A stretch of DNA of 9,511 bases from Actinomycetes bacterium (GCA_030597945.1 JAUVQW010000038.1:1-9511); one strand, 5' to 3'; shown: positions 1 to 6,307, counted from the stretch's first letter. The notes: generated from the letters alone by a model not told the origin. Translations and numbers: made by a program.

Positions 1-12
1 CCCCTGACCTCG

Positions 13-86
13 TAGCGCATACGGGATTCGAACCCGTGGCCTCCGCCTTGAGAGGGCGGCGTCCTTAACCGCTAGACTAATGCGCC
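13..86 (-). tRNA. tRNA-Glu, anticodon CUC
   Basis: Read on the minus strand it folds as a full cloverleaf. The 7-bp acceptor stem begins GGCGCAT and closes with ATGCGCT, including one G-U pair at 1-72. U8 and A9 are present, the D arm opens GTC and closes GAC, the anticodon stem is CCGCC/GGCGG with loop CTCTCAA (anticodon CUC), and the T arm has GTTCGAATC. The D-arm and anticodon-arm sequences are typical of bacterial tRNA-Glu. The 3' end is discriminator A followed by CGA, so CCA is not encoded and must be added after transcription. A second Glu tRNA (UUC) with the same anticodon stem lies at 5701. Confidence 0.95.
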
Positions 87-145
87 ATATTTATATGTTA
101 ACAGTAACAGGAAATAAATAGTTCCCTACCTCAGATACCTAAGAA

Positions 146-174
146 ATTTTAGTTAAAATAATTTGTAAAAGCAA
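146..174 (-). promoter_or_regulatory. Candidate sigma70 promoter for tRNA-Glu(CUC)
   Basis: On the minus strand, TTGCTT (169-174) and TAAAAT (146-151) are separated by exactly 17 bases, about 60 bases upstream of the mature tRNA 5' end. The -35 matches consensus at four positions and the -10 at five. The surrounding DNA is AT-rich, so chance matches are possible. The remaining 87-253 stretch holds only a weak AT-rich inverted repeat (TTAAAC/GTTTAA, about 214-236) downstream of the regulator gene. Confidence 0.4.
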
Positions 175-253
175 CAGCGATAAAAAATTATTGCCACTTT
201 TCACGAGCGACAAAACTTAAACAACCGATGAAAGTTTAAAAGAGGGAAGACGT

Positions 254-904
254 TTATTGAATCGGTTTTTTAGAACGGATAAGAAATCGACAAGACTTTT
301 CCCCGCTGGCTTGGGAGTGGTCAATGGAGACATCGGCGGCTAAAAGCGCTTGATAAAGACTTTTCTCACATTGGCAAAGATAGGGAAATTCCTTTGAGAT
401 CATAAGTAGGGGGCAGTTATATTTTGTAAGAACGATATTTTGTTTCTCTTTGCACACTACTGAGAAGTGATCGTTTTCGTTTAAATGCTTTGATAGAGTA
501 TTTACTCTGTCCACCAATTTTTCTTGCGCGAATCGATATTGTAAGGAACCATAGATACGGTTTTTTCTAGCTTCGAAAATCGCTTTGATCTTCTCTTCCC
601 CATCGATATTGGTAATGTCCCTAAGGATTCCGGTAATGAAATCATCATATGATTTGGGAAAAAGGTCCTCGGCCTTTTCTGTAAGAGAGTAAATGAAATT
701 GGGCCTTCCTACGGGGCGTCTATTTTTCTCTTTTTTTACCAGTTCTTCTCGCTCCATCAGAGCTAGGTGTTGCCTTACTCCCATAGGCGTAATATCTAAT
801 TCAACGGCAAGTTCATCTACACTCATGCCGCTATTTACTTTTAAGTTAGTAAGTATCAGGTCTTTTGAAGATGTTTGATTTTTATCTAACATATTAGTTA
901 CCAT
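254..904 (-). CDS. SufR-like winged-helix transcriptional regulator with C-terminal cysteine cluster
   Basis: A 216-residue DNA-binding regulator. Residues about 13-75 form a winged helix-turn-helix: the ELAVELDITPMGVRQHLALM stretch is the recognition region and RPVGRP is the wing, as in the DeoR/ArsR-like family that includes SufR. The C-terminal half carries Cys151, Cys164, Cys177, Cys179 and Cys205. The spacing of Cys164, Cys177 and Cys205 within NCPLLMIS, PYLCQC and SCRFLI resembles the Fe-S-binding cysteines of SufR, the repressor of Fe-S assembly genes. Sensing of a cluster, or of redox or iron state, is therefore likely but inferred. The ATG abuts the stop of the upstream membrane gene (TAAATG), implying cotranscription. 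Met5 (892) is an alternative start. No suf genes are in view, so the target is unknown. Length is normal for the family. Confidence 0.8.
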   Translation of the reverse strand: MVTNMLDKNQTSSKDLILTNLKVNSGMSVDELAVELDITPMGVRQHLALMEREELVKKEKNRRPVGRPNFIYSLTEKAEDLFPKSYDDFITGILRDITNIDGEEKIKAIFEARKNRIYGSLQYRFAQEKLVDRVNTLSKHLNENDHFSVVCKEKQNIVLTKYNCPLLMISKEFPYLCQCEKSLYQALLAADVSIDHSQASGEKSCRFLIRSKKPIQ

Positions 905-1159
905 TTAATTTATCCGTCCAGATAATTTATAACGATATCTTATTTTTACGTAGATTGTTGCAACTATTATAGCAAGTATTAGTACTAGAACCGCTTTAAA
1001 AGAGATGAAGAAGGCGATAGTTATGACTGCAGCTATTGCTGCAGCGATAAAAAGTCGAAAAGCTTTAGAAAGTTCATTCGATTTTACCAAAGCTTTCACA
1101 ATCATCGAGTCGATCAATATAAATGTAATACCAACCAATATAAGGGCATAAATTTTCAT
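905..1159 (-). CDS. Small hydrophobic membrane protein, function unknown
   Basis: An 84-residue protein dominated by hydrophobic stretches: about residues 4-22, 36-53 and 56-71, read as three likely membrane helices (the last two could be one hairpin). The tail is basic (KIRYRYKLSGR), which would favour a cytoplasmic C terminus by the positive-inside rule. I do not recognise the family. Its stop touches the start of the SufR-like regulator, so the two form one transcript, and the protein may be part of the regulated response or simply a co-expressed passenger. The Shine-Dalgarno upstream of ATG 1159 is poor. The coding frame is supported by its length, strong hydrophobic patterning and tight coupling, not by homology. 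Confidence 0.65.
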   Translation of the reverse strand: MKIYALILVGITFILIDSMIVKALVKSNELSKAFRLFIAAAIAAVITIAFFISFKAVLVLILAIIVATIYVKIRYRYKLSGRIN

Positions 1160-1250
1160 ATATCGACTCGAACGTTCAGATCCAAACAGTAATGACCTTC
1201 ACGACTTTTAGGCTTCGCGTTCTTAAAACCCCACTGCAATAAGTAATTTT

Positions 1251-1281
1251 ATCATATCAAGCAATAAATAAAAAATTTCAA
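1251..1281 (-). promoter_or_regulatory. Possible promoter for membrane protein-regulator unit
   Basis: On the minus strand TTGAAA (1276-1281) and TATGAT (1251-1256) are near-consensus hexamers, but their spacing is 19 bases, longer than the usual 16-18. The element would give a leader of roughly 85 bases before ATG 1159. It lies close to the opposing promoter of the sugar operon, making 1160-1376 a divergent control region. Weak support. Confidence 0.25.
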
Positions 1282-1295
1282 GTAGACCAGCGACG

Positions 1296-1325
1296 TTAAG
1301 AATTACATAATATTGGAGATATAAT
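1296..1325 (+). promoter_or_regulatory. Candidate sigma70 promoter for the rpe-pgi operon
   Basis: A perfect TATAAT -10 (1320-1325) is preceded 18 bases upstream by TTAAGA (1296-1301, four of six matches). Transcription would begin near 1332, about 45 bases before the TTG start at 1377. It is the best plus-strand candidate in the 1160-1376 divergent gap. Confidence 0.45.
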
Positions 1326-1365
1326 AGGTAGCAGTTGCTTGATTGAAAAACTTGTACTTGGAAAT

Positions 1366-1369
1366 GGAG
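1366..1369 (+). promoter_or_regulatory. Ribosome binding site selecting a TTG start
   Basis: GGAG ends seven bases before TTG 1377. No ATG lies at a suitable distance, and the protein's first strand (KAIVPAVLSAD) begins immediately after this codon as in relatives, so the TTG start is well supported. Confidence 0.6.
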
Positions 1370-1376
1370 CTCAATA

Positions 1377-2015
1377 TTGAAAGCAATAGTTCCGGCGGTT
1401 CTTTCAGCTGACCCTAATGAATTACGGGTAATGGTAGGGGTCTTAAACGAGATTACATCTTATGCTCAGGTTGATTTTATGGATGGTGATTTTGTCCCAT
1501 CAAAGAGCGTTGAACCGGTTGACCTTGTAAATGCAGAGCCAGAGTTTGCCATAGAAGCTCATTTGATGGCCCATGATCCAATGAGCTATTTAAATACGCT
1601 TTCTAAGACAAAGGTTGAAAAAGTCATCTTTCATTTTAGTGCCGTCAGCGATCCAGTAGTCGTAATAGAGAAAATCAGGGAAAAGGGACTTCTTGTGGGT
1701 CTCGCTATAAATCCAACGATATCAGTAAACGAAATATTGCCTTTGGTAGATCTGGTTGATTCGCTCTTGGTGTTATCGGTTCACCCTGGTTATTACGGAA
1801 AAAGTTTTATTAGTGAAACATTTGAAAAGATAGGGGAATTAAGGGAGAAAGAACCGGGATTGATCATCGGTGTGGATGGAGGGATAAAGTTGGACAATGC
1901 AAAATCGATAATCGAGGCAGGGGCAGATTATATATGCATAGGAAGCGCTATCTTAAAAGCCGCTGATCCCGGTAGAGCGATGGATGATTTTACTAAGATC
2001 ATCCAGAGAGCCTGA
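1377..2015 (+). CDS. rpe: Ribulose-phosphate 3-epimerase family protein
   Basis: A 212-residue (beta/alpha)8-barrel protein of the Rpe/AlsE family, which interconverts ketose phosphates at C3 (ribulose 5-phosphate to xylulose 5-phosphate in the pentose phosphate pathway). Family landmarks in order: VPAVLSAD (5-12), VDFMDGDFVPS (32-42), AHLMAHDP (61-68), FHFSA (85-89), GLAINPTISV (108-117), SVHPGYYGKSF (134-144), GVDGGIKLDNA (165-175) and IGSAIL (188-193). The expected metal ligands are Asp33, His62 and Asp167, but the usual first His (HxDxMDG) is Gln31, and MTVNPG reads LSVHPG. These changes are compatible with a divergent clade or a different sugar phosphate. It starts with TTG and is the first gene of a plus-strand operon, 65 bases before pgi. 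Family assignment is secure; substrate is less so. Confidence 0.88.
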   Translation: MKAIVPAVLSADPNELRVMVGVLNEITSYAQVDFMDGDFVPSKSVEPVDLVNAEPEFAIEAHLMAHDPMSYLNTLSKTKVEKVIFHFSAVSDPVVVIEKIREKGLLVGLAINPTISVNEILPLVDLVDSLLVLSVHPGYYGKSFISETFEKIGELREKEPGLIIGVDGGIKLDNAKSIIEAGADYICIGSAILKAADPGRAMDDFTKIIQRA

Positions 2016-2080
2016 TCGGTTTATTGTAAACACAAGCCGAAATCTTTTAGAATGTAAATATTGATGATGAAAGGAAGATA

Positions 2081-3784
2081 ATGAGTTCACTGCCTTTGGA
2101 AAAATATCATGATGATGTTGTAAATCGACTTTTTGACCGGGATGAATCGCTTTGGAGCGACGACCCAGAAGTCAAAAAGACCATTTCTAATCGATTGGGC
2201 TGGCTTGGAGTCGCAAAAGATATGTTGAGCATGGTCAAGCAGATCGATGCATTAGTCGAATCGGTCCGGATTGAAGATGTAAAAACAGCCGTTCTTCTAG
2301 GAATGGGGGGATCCAGCCTATGTCCGATTGTTTTAAAGAGGATGTTTGGTGTCACCGCCGGTTTTCTAGACCTTGAAATACTTGATACGACCGATTCCAA
2401 AGCGATAGAAGACCTTGAAGGAAGGATCGATATAGAGAAGACCGTCTTCATCGTTGCCAGTAAATCAGGTACGACTATCGAGCCGCTTTCTCTTTTAAAA
2501 TATTTCTGGCAGAAGGTAGGGTCAGTTAGTAAAAAACCGGGTCGGCAATTCATAGCTATCACAGATCCCGGCACATCTTTGGAGGCTCTGGCTTTGGACA
2601 GAAGATTTAGGGCAGTTCTTTCAAATCCTGCAGATATTGGCGGCCGGTATTCTGCACTGTCATATTTCGGACTTCTGCCAGCGGCACTGATCGGTATCGA
2701 TATAGAGATCCTTTTGGAAAATGCCGTCAAGATGGCTAAGCGGTGTCGGCTTGATTCGGAGAAGAATCCGGCACTTAAACTCGGATATCTGATGGCGGAG
2801 CAGGCCGTATCCGGAAAAGATAAACTGACTCTTGTTACATCAGACAGACTCTTACCACTGGGTTTATGGGTCGAGCAGCTGATTGCGGAGAGTACCGGGA
2901 AAAAAGGAAAAGGCATTATACCTATAACCGGTGAGCGGTCTATGGATGCTAAAAACTATGGTTCGGACAGGTTCTTTGTATCGATTGCCTTGGCTGGAGA
3001 AGATAATAGTTGGATGGATGGTTGGAAAGAAAGTATCAGAGATAAGTTTACCCACTACGAATTTGAGATCGACGATCTTTACGGAATCGGAGGCCAATTC
3101 TGGTTATGGGAGGCGGCAACGGCGATATGCGGGGCATACTTGGAGATTAATCCCTTTGATGAACCTAACGTGACGGAGAGCAAAAATAACACGAATAAGC
3201 TAATAGATGACTTTATCAAAAAGGGTAGCTTGCCGAAGGGAAGCGTTGTAGCGGAATCAGACGGCATTTCTATCAGGTTGGGGAAGGGTGTCAAGAAAAA
3301 GATAAAGGATAGCTTAAATTCAAGCGGTGGTTCAATAAAAGATGTAAAGGATGTTCTTAGGTCTTATCTATCTGCAACTGCCGAAGGTAATTATATAATA
3401 TTTCAGGCTTTTCTACCGGAAAACGATTCAACGATACAGATGTTGGAGTCACTCCGAAACACTGCTTTTGAGAGACTTAATGTCGCCACAATGGCTGGTT
3501 TTGGACCAAGATATCTACACTCAACCGGACAGGAGCAAAAAGGTGGCCCGCCAAGCGGAATATTTATCCAACTGACTTATCACGACAAACCGGAACTAAA
3601 GATCCCGGATGAAAAATATACATTTCCGGTACTGGAAGAGGCCCAAGCAAGAGGAGATTTCGAGGCTCTTGAGGATCATGGATTGCCGGTAATCGGGATA
3701 GAGTTATCGTCAACTGATGAGGATGTTCTAAAGAAGTTTAGTGATATTTTTTCTAGCTCGCTTTCAGAATTTGGAGACAGATAG
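2081..3784 (+). CDS. pgi: Glucose-6-phosphate isomerase, transaldolase/PGI-fusion type without transaldolase half
   Basis: A 567-residue cytoplasmic sugar isomerase (glucose 6-phosphate to fructose 6-phosphate). Two SIS-type sugar-phosphate domains are visible. Landmarks: LLGMGGSSL (72-80), ASKSGTTIEPLS (126-137), IGGRYSALSYFGLLPA (186-201), QLIAESTGKKGKG (266-278), ERSMDAKNYGSDRFFV (285-300), NPFDEPNVTESK (357-368) and a C-terminal GFGPRYLHSTGQ (473-484) then KGGPPSG. The N terminus, with LFDRDESLW and NRLGWLGV, looks like the linker region of bifunctional transaldolase/PGI proteins, and the C-terminal region also matches that type rather than classical PGI. No transaldolase coding sequence precedes it: 2016-2080 is only a short gap with AAGGAAG as ribosome binding site. 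The stop TAG is immediately followed by the gdh ATG. Some such proteins act on mannose phosphate as well; glucose is the likeliest substrate. Confidence 0.9.
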   Translation: MSSLPLEKYHDDVVNRLFDRDESLWSDDPEVKKTISNRLGWLGVAKDMLSMVKQIDALVESVRIEDVKTAVLLGMGGSSLCPIVLKRMFGVTAGFLDLEILDTTDSKAIEDLEGRIDIEKTVFIVASKSGTTIEPLSLLKYFWQKVGSVSKKPGRQFIAITDPGTSLEALALDRRFRAVLSNPADIGGRYSALSYFGLLPAALIGIDIEILLENAVKMAKRCRLDSEKNPALKLGYLMAEQAVSGKDKLTLVTSDRLLPLGLWVEQLIAESTGKKGKGIIPITGERSMDAKNYGSDRFFVSIALAGEDNSWMDGWKESIRDKFTHYEFEIDDLYGIGGQFWLWEAATAICGAYLEINPFDEPNVTESKNNTNKLIDDFIKKGSLPKGSVVAESDGISIRLGKGVKKKIKDSLNSSGGSIKDVKDVLRSYLSATAEGNYIIFQAFLPENDSTIQMLESLRNTAFERLNVATMAGFGPRYLHSTGQEQKGGPPSGIFIQLTYHDKPELKIPDEKYTFPVLEEAQARGDFEALEDHGLPVIGIELSSTDEDVLKKFSDIFSSSLSEFGDR

Positions 3785-4912
3785 ATGAAAGCTATCGGTA
3801 TAAAAGAAAATATTGAAGGCGTCACCGCCTTGGAAATACCGGAGCCGGAAATTGAAATGGCAACCCAGGTAAAAGTCGAAATAATCGAAGCGGCTTTAGA
3901 CGGCACCGATAGGGCGATGATAAAAAACAAACTTATCGACCCGCCCCCCGGTGAAGACAAATTTGTCCTTGGTCATTAAGCGGTTGGAAGAGTCACTTAA
4001 GTCGGAGATGATGTTAAACGGCTTAAAGTGGGCGATATTGTCGTTCCTACCGCAAGGAGAGGTTGTAACCAATGCTCTAGCTGTCTTCACGGTATGAGCG
4101 ACATGTGTTCGACCGGTCTTTATACGGAGAGAGGTATTCATAAGTTACACGGATTTTTTACCGAGTATATCGTTGAAGATGAGGAGTATCTTGTCCTAGT
4201 GCCAGAGGGGATAAAACATCTGGCGGTTCTTACTGAACCTCTTAGCATCGCCGAGAAGGCGCTCGAGCAGATCCAGTATGTTGGAGGGAGGCTCCCATGG
4301 AGTTGTTCTCATCCTGATCACCGATTTGGAGATCCTGGCTGGGGAGGTTGTAAGAAGGCACTGGTGGTCGGTGCCGGCCCGCTTGGTTTTCTTGCGGCGG
4401 CACTTCTGATAGTGGAAGGTGTCGAGACCTATGTTGCCGTAAATAGGGGTGAAGACAATATTAAAGTCAGGTATTTAAAAGAGATGAGAGCCCATGTCAT
4501 CGATTCCCGGGATTCAGATATGAAAAAGGTCAAGGATCAAACCGGGACGCTTGATGTGATCATCGAAGCTACGGGGGCGGCCCAATTGGCGATGGATCTT
4601 GTAGGAGGGCTCGGTAGAAACGGCATTTATGTTTTTACAGGCATCCCAAGGGGTGATCGCCAGGTCTGTTTAGATGGAGATATGCTACTGCGACAGGTAG
4701 TCAGGTTTAACCAGGTCATCATTGGAAGCGTGAATTCAAATCACACTCATTTCGAGTCGGCTCTTAAGCATCTTATGGCCATGCAAGAGACATTCGGTCC
4801 GGTAATCGATAAAGTCATTACCAACCGCTTTTTGATGGATGACTTTAAGGAAGCTTTTTCTCTAAAAGATCCTAACATGATAAAGGTCGTTCTCGAAATC
4901 GGAAAGTGGTGA
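3785..4912 (+). pseudogene. gdh: Zinc-dependent glucose 1-dehydrogenase interrupted by two in-frame TAA codons
   Basis: Read as one frame of 375 codons this is a medium-chain (MDR) glucose dehydrogenase of the archaeal type, oxidising glucose to gluconolactone with NAD(P)+. The first 64 codons end FVLGH, then TAA (3977-3979, codon 65), six codons AVGRVT, a second TAA (3998-4000, codon 72), and the remaining 303 codons run open to TGA. Conserved residues persist on both sides: Asp39 in ALDGTD and His64 (catalytic zinc), Cys94, Cys97, Cys100 and Cys108 (structural zinc), Glu151 in TEPLSI, and a GAGPLG nucleotide-binding loop at 196-201. Relatives read GHEAVG, so the first TAA replaces a zinc-binding Glu. 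GGAG at 3773-3776 is the ribosome binding site, directly after pgi. Without readthrough, only a 64-residue fragment would form. A restart at GTG 4028 lacks a good ribosome site and the zinc residues. A recent pseudogene is likeliest; sequence error or readthrough remains possible. Confidence 0.85.
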
Positions 4913-4915
4913 TCA

Positions 4916-5542
4916 GTGAGAGATTTTATCGATATCAGTATCCCCATCCATAATGGTATGCTAAGCTGGCCCACCGACCCCAAAGTCGAAATCCTATCCT
5001 TTAAAGACCAGTCCAGTGGAAAGGCGTCGAACGTGTCGACACTTAGTATGGGGACTCATACGGGAACACATATCGATCCTCCGGTCCATTTTCTTTCCGG
5101 TGGGGATACATTGGATGACATTTCCTTGAATGTTCTTATTGGTCCGGCAAAAGTAGTAGAGTTGGATGTGGATAGAAAGATCACCGCTGCGGATATTATG
5201 GTTCATGATCTAACGGGCGTTAAAAGAATTCTTTTTAAGACAAAGAACTCTCGTTTATATGAGGGCGGAGAGTTTGTGAAGGAATTCGTCTATCTTTCTA
5301 AAGACGGAGCAGAGTATCTGGTAGAGCAAGAAGTCAGGTTAGTCGGAATTGATTATCTTTCGATAGATGAGTACGGAAATAAAGACGCACCCGCTCACCA
5401 TGTTCTTTTGGAAGGAAATGTCACAATAATCGAGAGTATTGATCTTAGTCTGGCAACAGCGGGAGAGTACGAACTTGTCTGCCTGCCACTTAGGGTAAGA
5501 AAGGGAAACGGCGGCCCGGCGAGAGCCGTATTGTTCAGATAA
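4916..5542 (+). CDS. Cyclase-family (KynB-like) metal-dependent hydrolase
   Basis: A 208-residue protein of the putative cyclase family (PF04199), which includes the kynurenine formamidase KynB and isatin hydrolase. The N terminus FIDISIPIHNGMLSWPTDP and the signature HTGTHIDPPVHF (48-59) are diagnostic. His48, His52, Asp54 and His58, with His162 in AHHVLL and Glu173 in TIIES, are the probable metal and catalytic residues. The tail LPLRVRKGNGGPARAVLF also matches the family. It begins with GTG three bases after the gdh stop, so it is translationally coupled. KynB function is not supported by context: there are no tryptophan-degradation genes. With glucose dehydrogenase upstream, hydrolysis of gluconolactone or another sugar-derived ester or amide is a reasonable inference, but untested. 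No clear terminator follows. Confidence 0.85.
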   Translation: MRDFIDISIPIHNGMLSWPTDPKVEILSFKDQSSGKASNVSTLSMGTHTGTHIDPPVHFLSGGDTLDDISLNVLIGPAKVVELDVDRKITAADIMVHDLTGVKRILFKTKNSRLYEGGEFVKEFVYLSKDGAEYLVEQEVRLVGIDYLSIDEYGNKDAPAHHVLLEGNVTIIESIDLSLATAGEYELVCLPLRVRKGNGGPARAVLFR

Positions 5543-5561
5543 CGTTTTGAGCTCGTTTTAC

Positions 5562-5590
5562 TTGACAAATAAGGGGCGATTGGTTACTTT
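5562..5590 (+). promoter_or_regulatory. Possible promoter for the tRNA cluster
   Basis: A perfect TTGACA (5562-5567) sits 17 bases before TACTTT (5585-5590), a poor -10. It would leave a leader of about 105 bases before tRNA-Glu. A closer but weaker alternative is TTTTCA (5664-5669) with TTAAAT (5686-5691). An 8-bp direct repeat CAAATAAG (5566-5573 and 5600-5607) overlaps the first candidate. Nothing else is evident in 5543-5700. Confidence 0.3.
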
Positions 5591-5700
5591 TTGTTAGGTC
5601 AAATAAGCGTGCTAGCCGCCCTGAATTTGAGAGCCTCTAAGAAGTGAAGATTTTGGCCGGTGGTTTTCAAACGGGGTTTTTTCTATTAAATTAGATACTA

Positions 5701-5776
5701 GCCCCCATCGTCTAGTGGCCTAGGACACCGCCCTTTCAAGGCGGCGGCGCGGATTCGAATTCCGCTGGGGGCACCA
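5701..5776 (+). tRNA. tRNA-Glu, anticodon UUC, CCA encoded
   Basis: Complete cloverleaf: acceptor GCCCCCA/TGGGGGC, D arm GTC...GAC, anticodon stem CCGCC/GGCGG with loop CTTTCAA (anticodon at 5735-5737, UUC), T loop TTCGAAT, discriminator A and encoded CCA. This is the principal Glu tRNA reading GAA and GAG. It is the first of three closely spaced tRNA genes. Confidence 0.97.
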
Positions 5777-5801
5777 AAAGCTTATTTAGACTTAGTTGTT
5801 C

Positions 5802-5873
5802 GGGCGATTAGCTCAGCGGGAGAGCATCTGCCTTACAAGCAGAGGGTCACAGGTTCAAATCCTGTATCGCCCA
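5802..5873 (+). tRNA. tRNA-Val, anticodon UAC
   Basis: Complete cloverleaf: acceptor GGGCGAT/ATCGCCC, D arm GCTC...GAGC, anticodon stem TCTGC/GCAGA with loop CTTACAA (anticodon at 5834-5836, UAC), T loop TTCAAAT and discriminator A. The genome continues CCG, so the final A of CCA is not encoded, unlike the Glu and Asp genes on either side. It lies 25 bases after tRNA-Glu and probably shares its transcript. Confidence 0.96.
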
Positions 5874-5886
5874 CCGGAGAACTTTT

Positions 5887-5920
5887 TCGCAGGCATCTAC
5901 TTTGTCAGGCTGCGATTTTT
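5887..5920 (+). terminator. Probable intrinsic terminator after tRNA-Val
   Basis: TCGCAG (5887-5892) pairs perfectly with CTGCGA (5910-5915) and is followed directly by TTTTT. The 17-base loop is large, so strength is uncertain. Its place between tRNA-Val and the tRNA-Asp promoter fits two separate transcription units. Confidence 0.5.
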
Positions 5921-6020
5921 CATTAGGTCGAGTACTTGCACGTACACTCCCTGATAAAAAATCTTACCTTCCTAGTAGCAGCTCCGTGAAACGTCCTCTG
6001 AAATTTGAAGGTTTTTGTTA

Positions 6021-6048
6021 TTTTACATAAGTGAAAATCTGTTATCAT
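6021..6048 (+). promoter_or_regulatory. Candidate extended -10 promoter for tRNA-Asp
   Basis: TGTTATCAT (6040-6048) is an extended -10 (TGn plus TATCAT, five of six matches), with TTTTACA (6021-6027) upstream at a short 15-16 base spacing. Transcription would start near 6055, about 15 bases before the tRNA. Confidence 0.5.
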
Positions 6049-6069
6049 CTTAACGTTCTATGTTTTTTC

Positions 6070-6147
6070 GGGGGTGTAGCTCAGTTGGTTTAGAGTGCCT
6101 GCCTGTCACGCAGGAGGTCGCGGGTTCGAGTCCCGTCACTCCCGCCA
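6070..6147 (+). tRNA. tRNA-Asp, anticodon GUC, CCA encoded
   Basis: Complete cloverleaf: acceptor GGGGGTG/CACTCCC with one G-U pair, D arm GCTC, anticodon stem CCTGC/GCAGG with loop CTGTCAC (anticodon at 6105-6107, GUC), variable and T arms GGTCGCGGGTTCGAGTCCCG as in many bacterial tRNA-Asp, discriminator G (an Asp identity base) and encoded CCA. Confidence 0.97.
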
Positions 6148-6270
6148 GTGGACTCCAAAGGTGCGCCTACGGCGTCAGCCTACGGAGTCTTTTCATGTCA
6201 CGTACCTACTTGTACGTTCCACTTAAAACTCCTTGCCTTTCTTGCATCCGCTACCTTAGGAATCCACTGG
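6145..6270. repeat. 8-bp inverted repeat bracketing a hairpin-rich spacer
   Basis: CCAGTGGA (6145-6152, starting with the tRNA-Asp CCA) is the exact inverse of TCCACTGG (6263-6270). Between them lie the hairpin after tRNA-Asp and a short inverted repeat ACGTAC/GTACGT (6200-6205 and 6212-6217). No coding sequence is evident in 6148-6391. The layout could be a folded leader or trailer, or the remnant of a small inserted element at a tRNA 3' end. Chance remains possible. Confidence 0.35.
6151..6193 (+). terminator. Hairpin with T run directly after tRNA-Asp
   Basis: GACTCC (6151-6156) pairs with GGAGTC (6184-6189), followed by TTTTC. Inside, GCCTACGGC forms a small stem with a 3-base loop, and GCCTACGG is directly repeated (6165-6172 and 6178-6185). 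It probably ends the tRNA-Asp transcript, though its GC-rich branched interior is more elaborate than a simple terminator. Confidence 0.45.
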
Positions 6271-6280
6271 TTTTGGAAAT

Positions 6281-6303
6281 AGTCGGGACTTGAATGCCCG
6301 ACT
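6281..6303. repeat. 7-bp perfect hairpin
   Basis: AGTCGGG (6281-6287) and CCCGACT (6297-6303) form a perfect 7-bp stem with a 9-base loop, immediately before another GC-rich hairpin at 6308. It has no T run of its own. The tandem pair suggests an RNA end structure or a repeat family in this genome. Confidence 0.45.
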
Positions 6304-6307
6304 TATT

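Noticed and set aside
2107..2916. Long open frame of 269 codons on the minus strand opposite pgi
   Set aside because: It lies wholly inside the well-supported pgi gene, its translation is Ser/Pro/Arg-rich with no recognisable domain, and it is explained as an antisense shadow.
3977..4000. Genome-wide reassignment of TAA to Glu
   Set aside because: Several other genes here end naturally at TAA (the regulator, the 84-residue membrane protein, the cyclase-family gene and the DUF1540 gene), with family-typical C termini where a family is known.
5701..5776. Could this tRNA-Glu suppress the TAA codons in gdh?
   Set aside because: Its anticodon is UUC, and the other Glu tRNA has CUC. Reading TAA would need UUA, so neither explains readthrough directly.
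5930..6217. Weak similarity between 5931-5950 and 6203-6222 (TACTTG...ACGT...)
   Set aside because: The match is short, gapped and not extended by flanking similarity, so a diverged repeat cannot be supported by eye.
6060..6293. Plus-strand open frame of 77 codons covering tRNA-Asp
   Set aside because: The translation RGCSSVGLECLPVTQEV is the usual artefact of reading through a tRNA gene.
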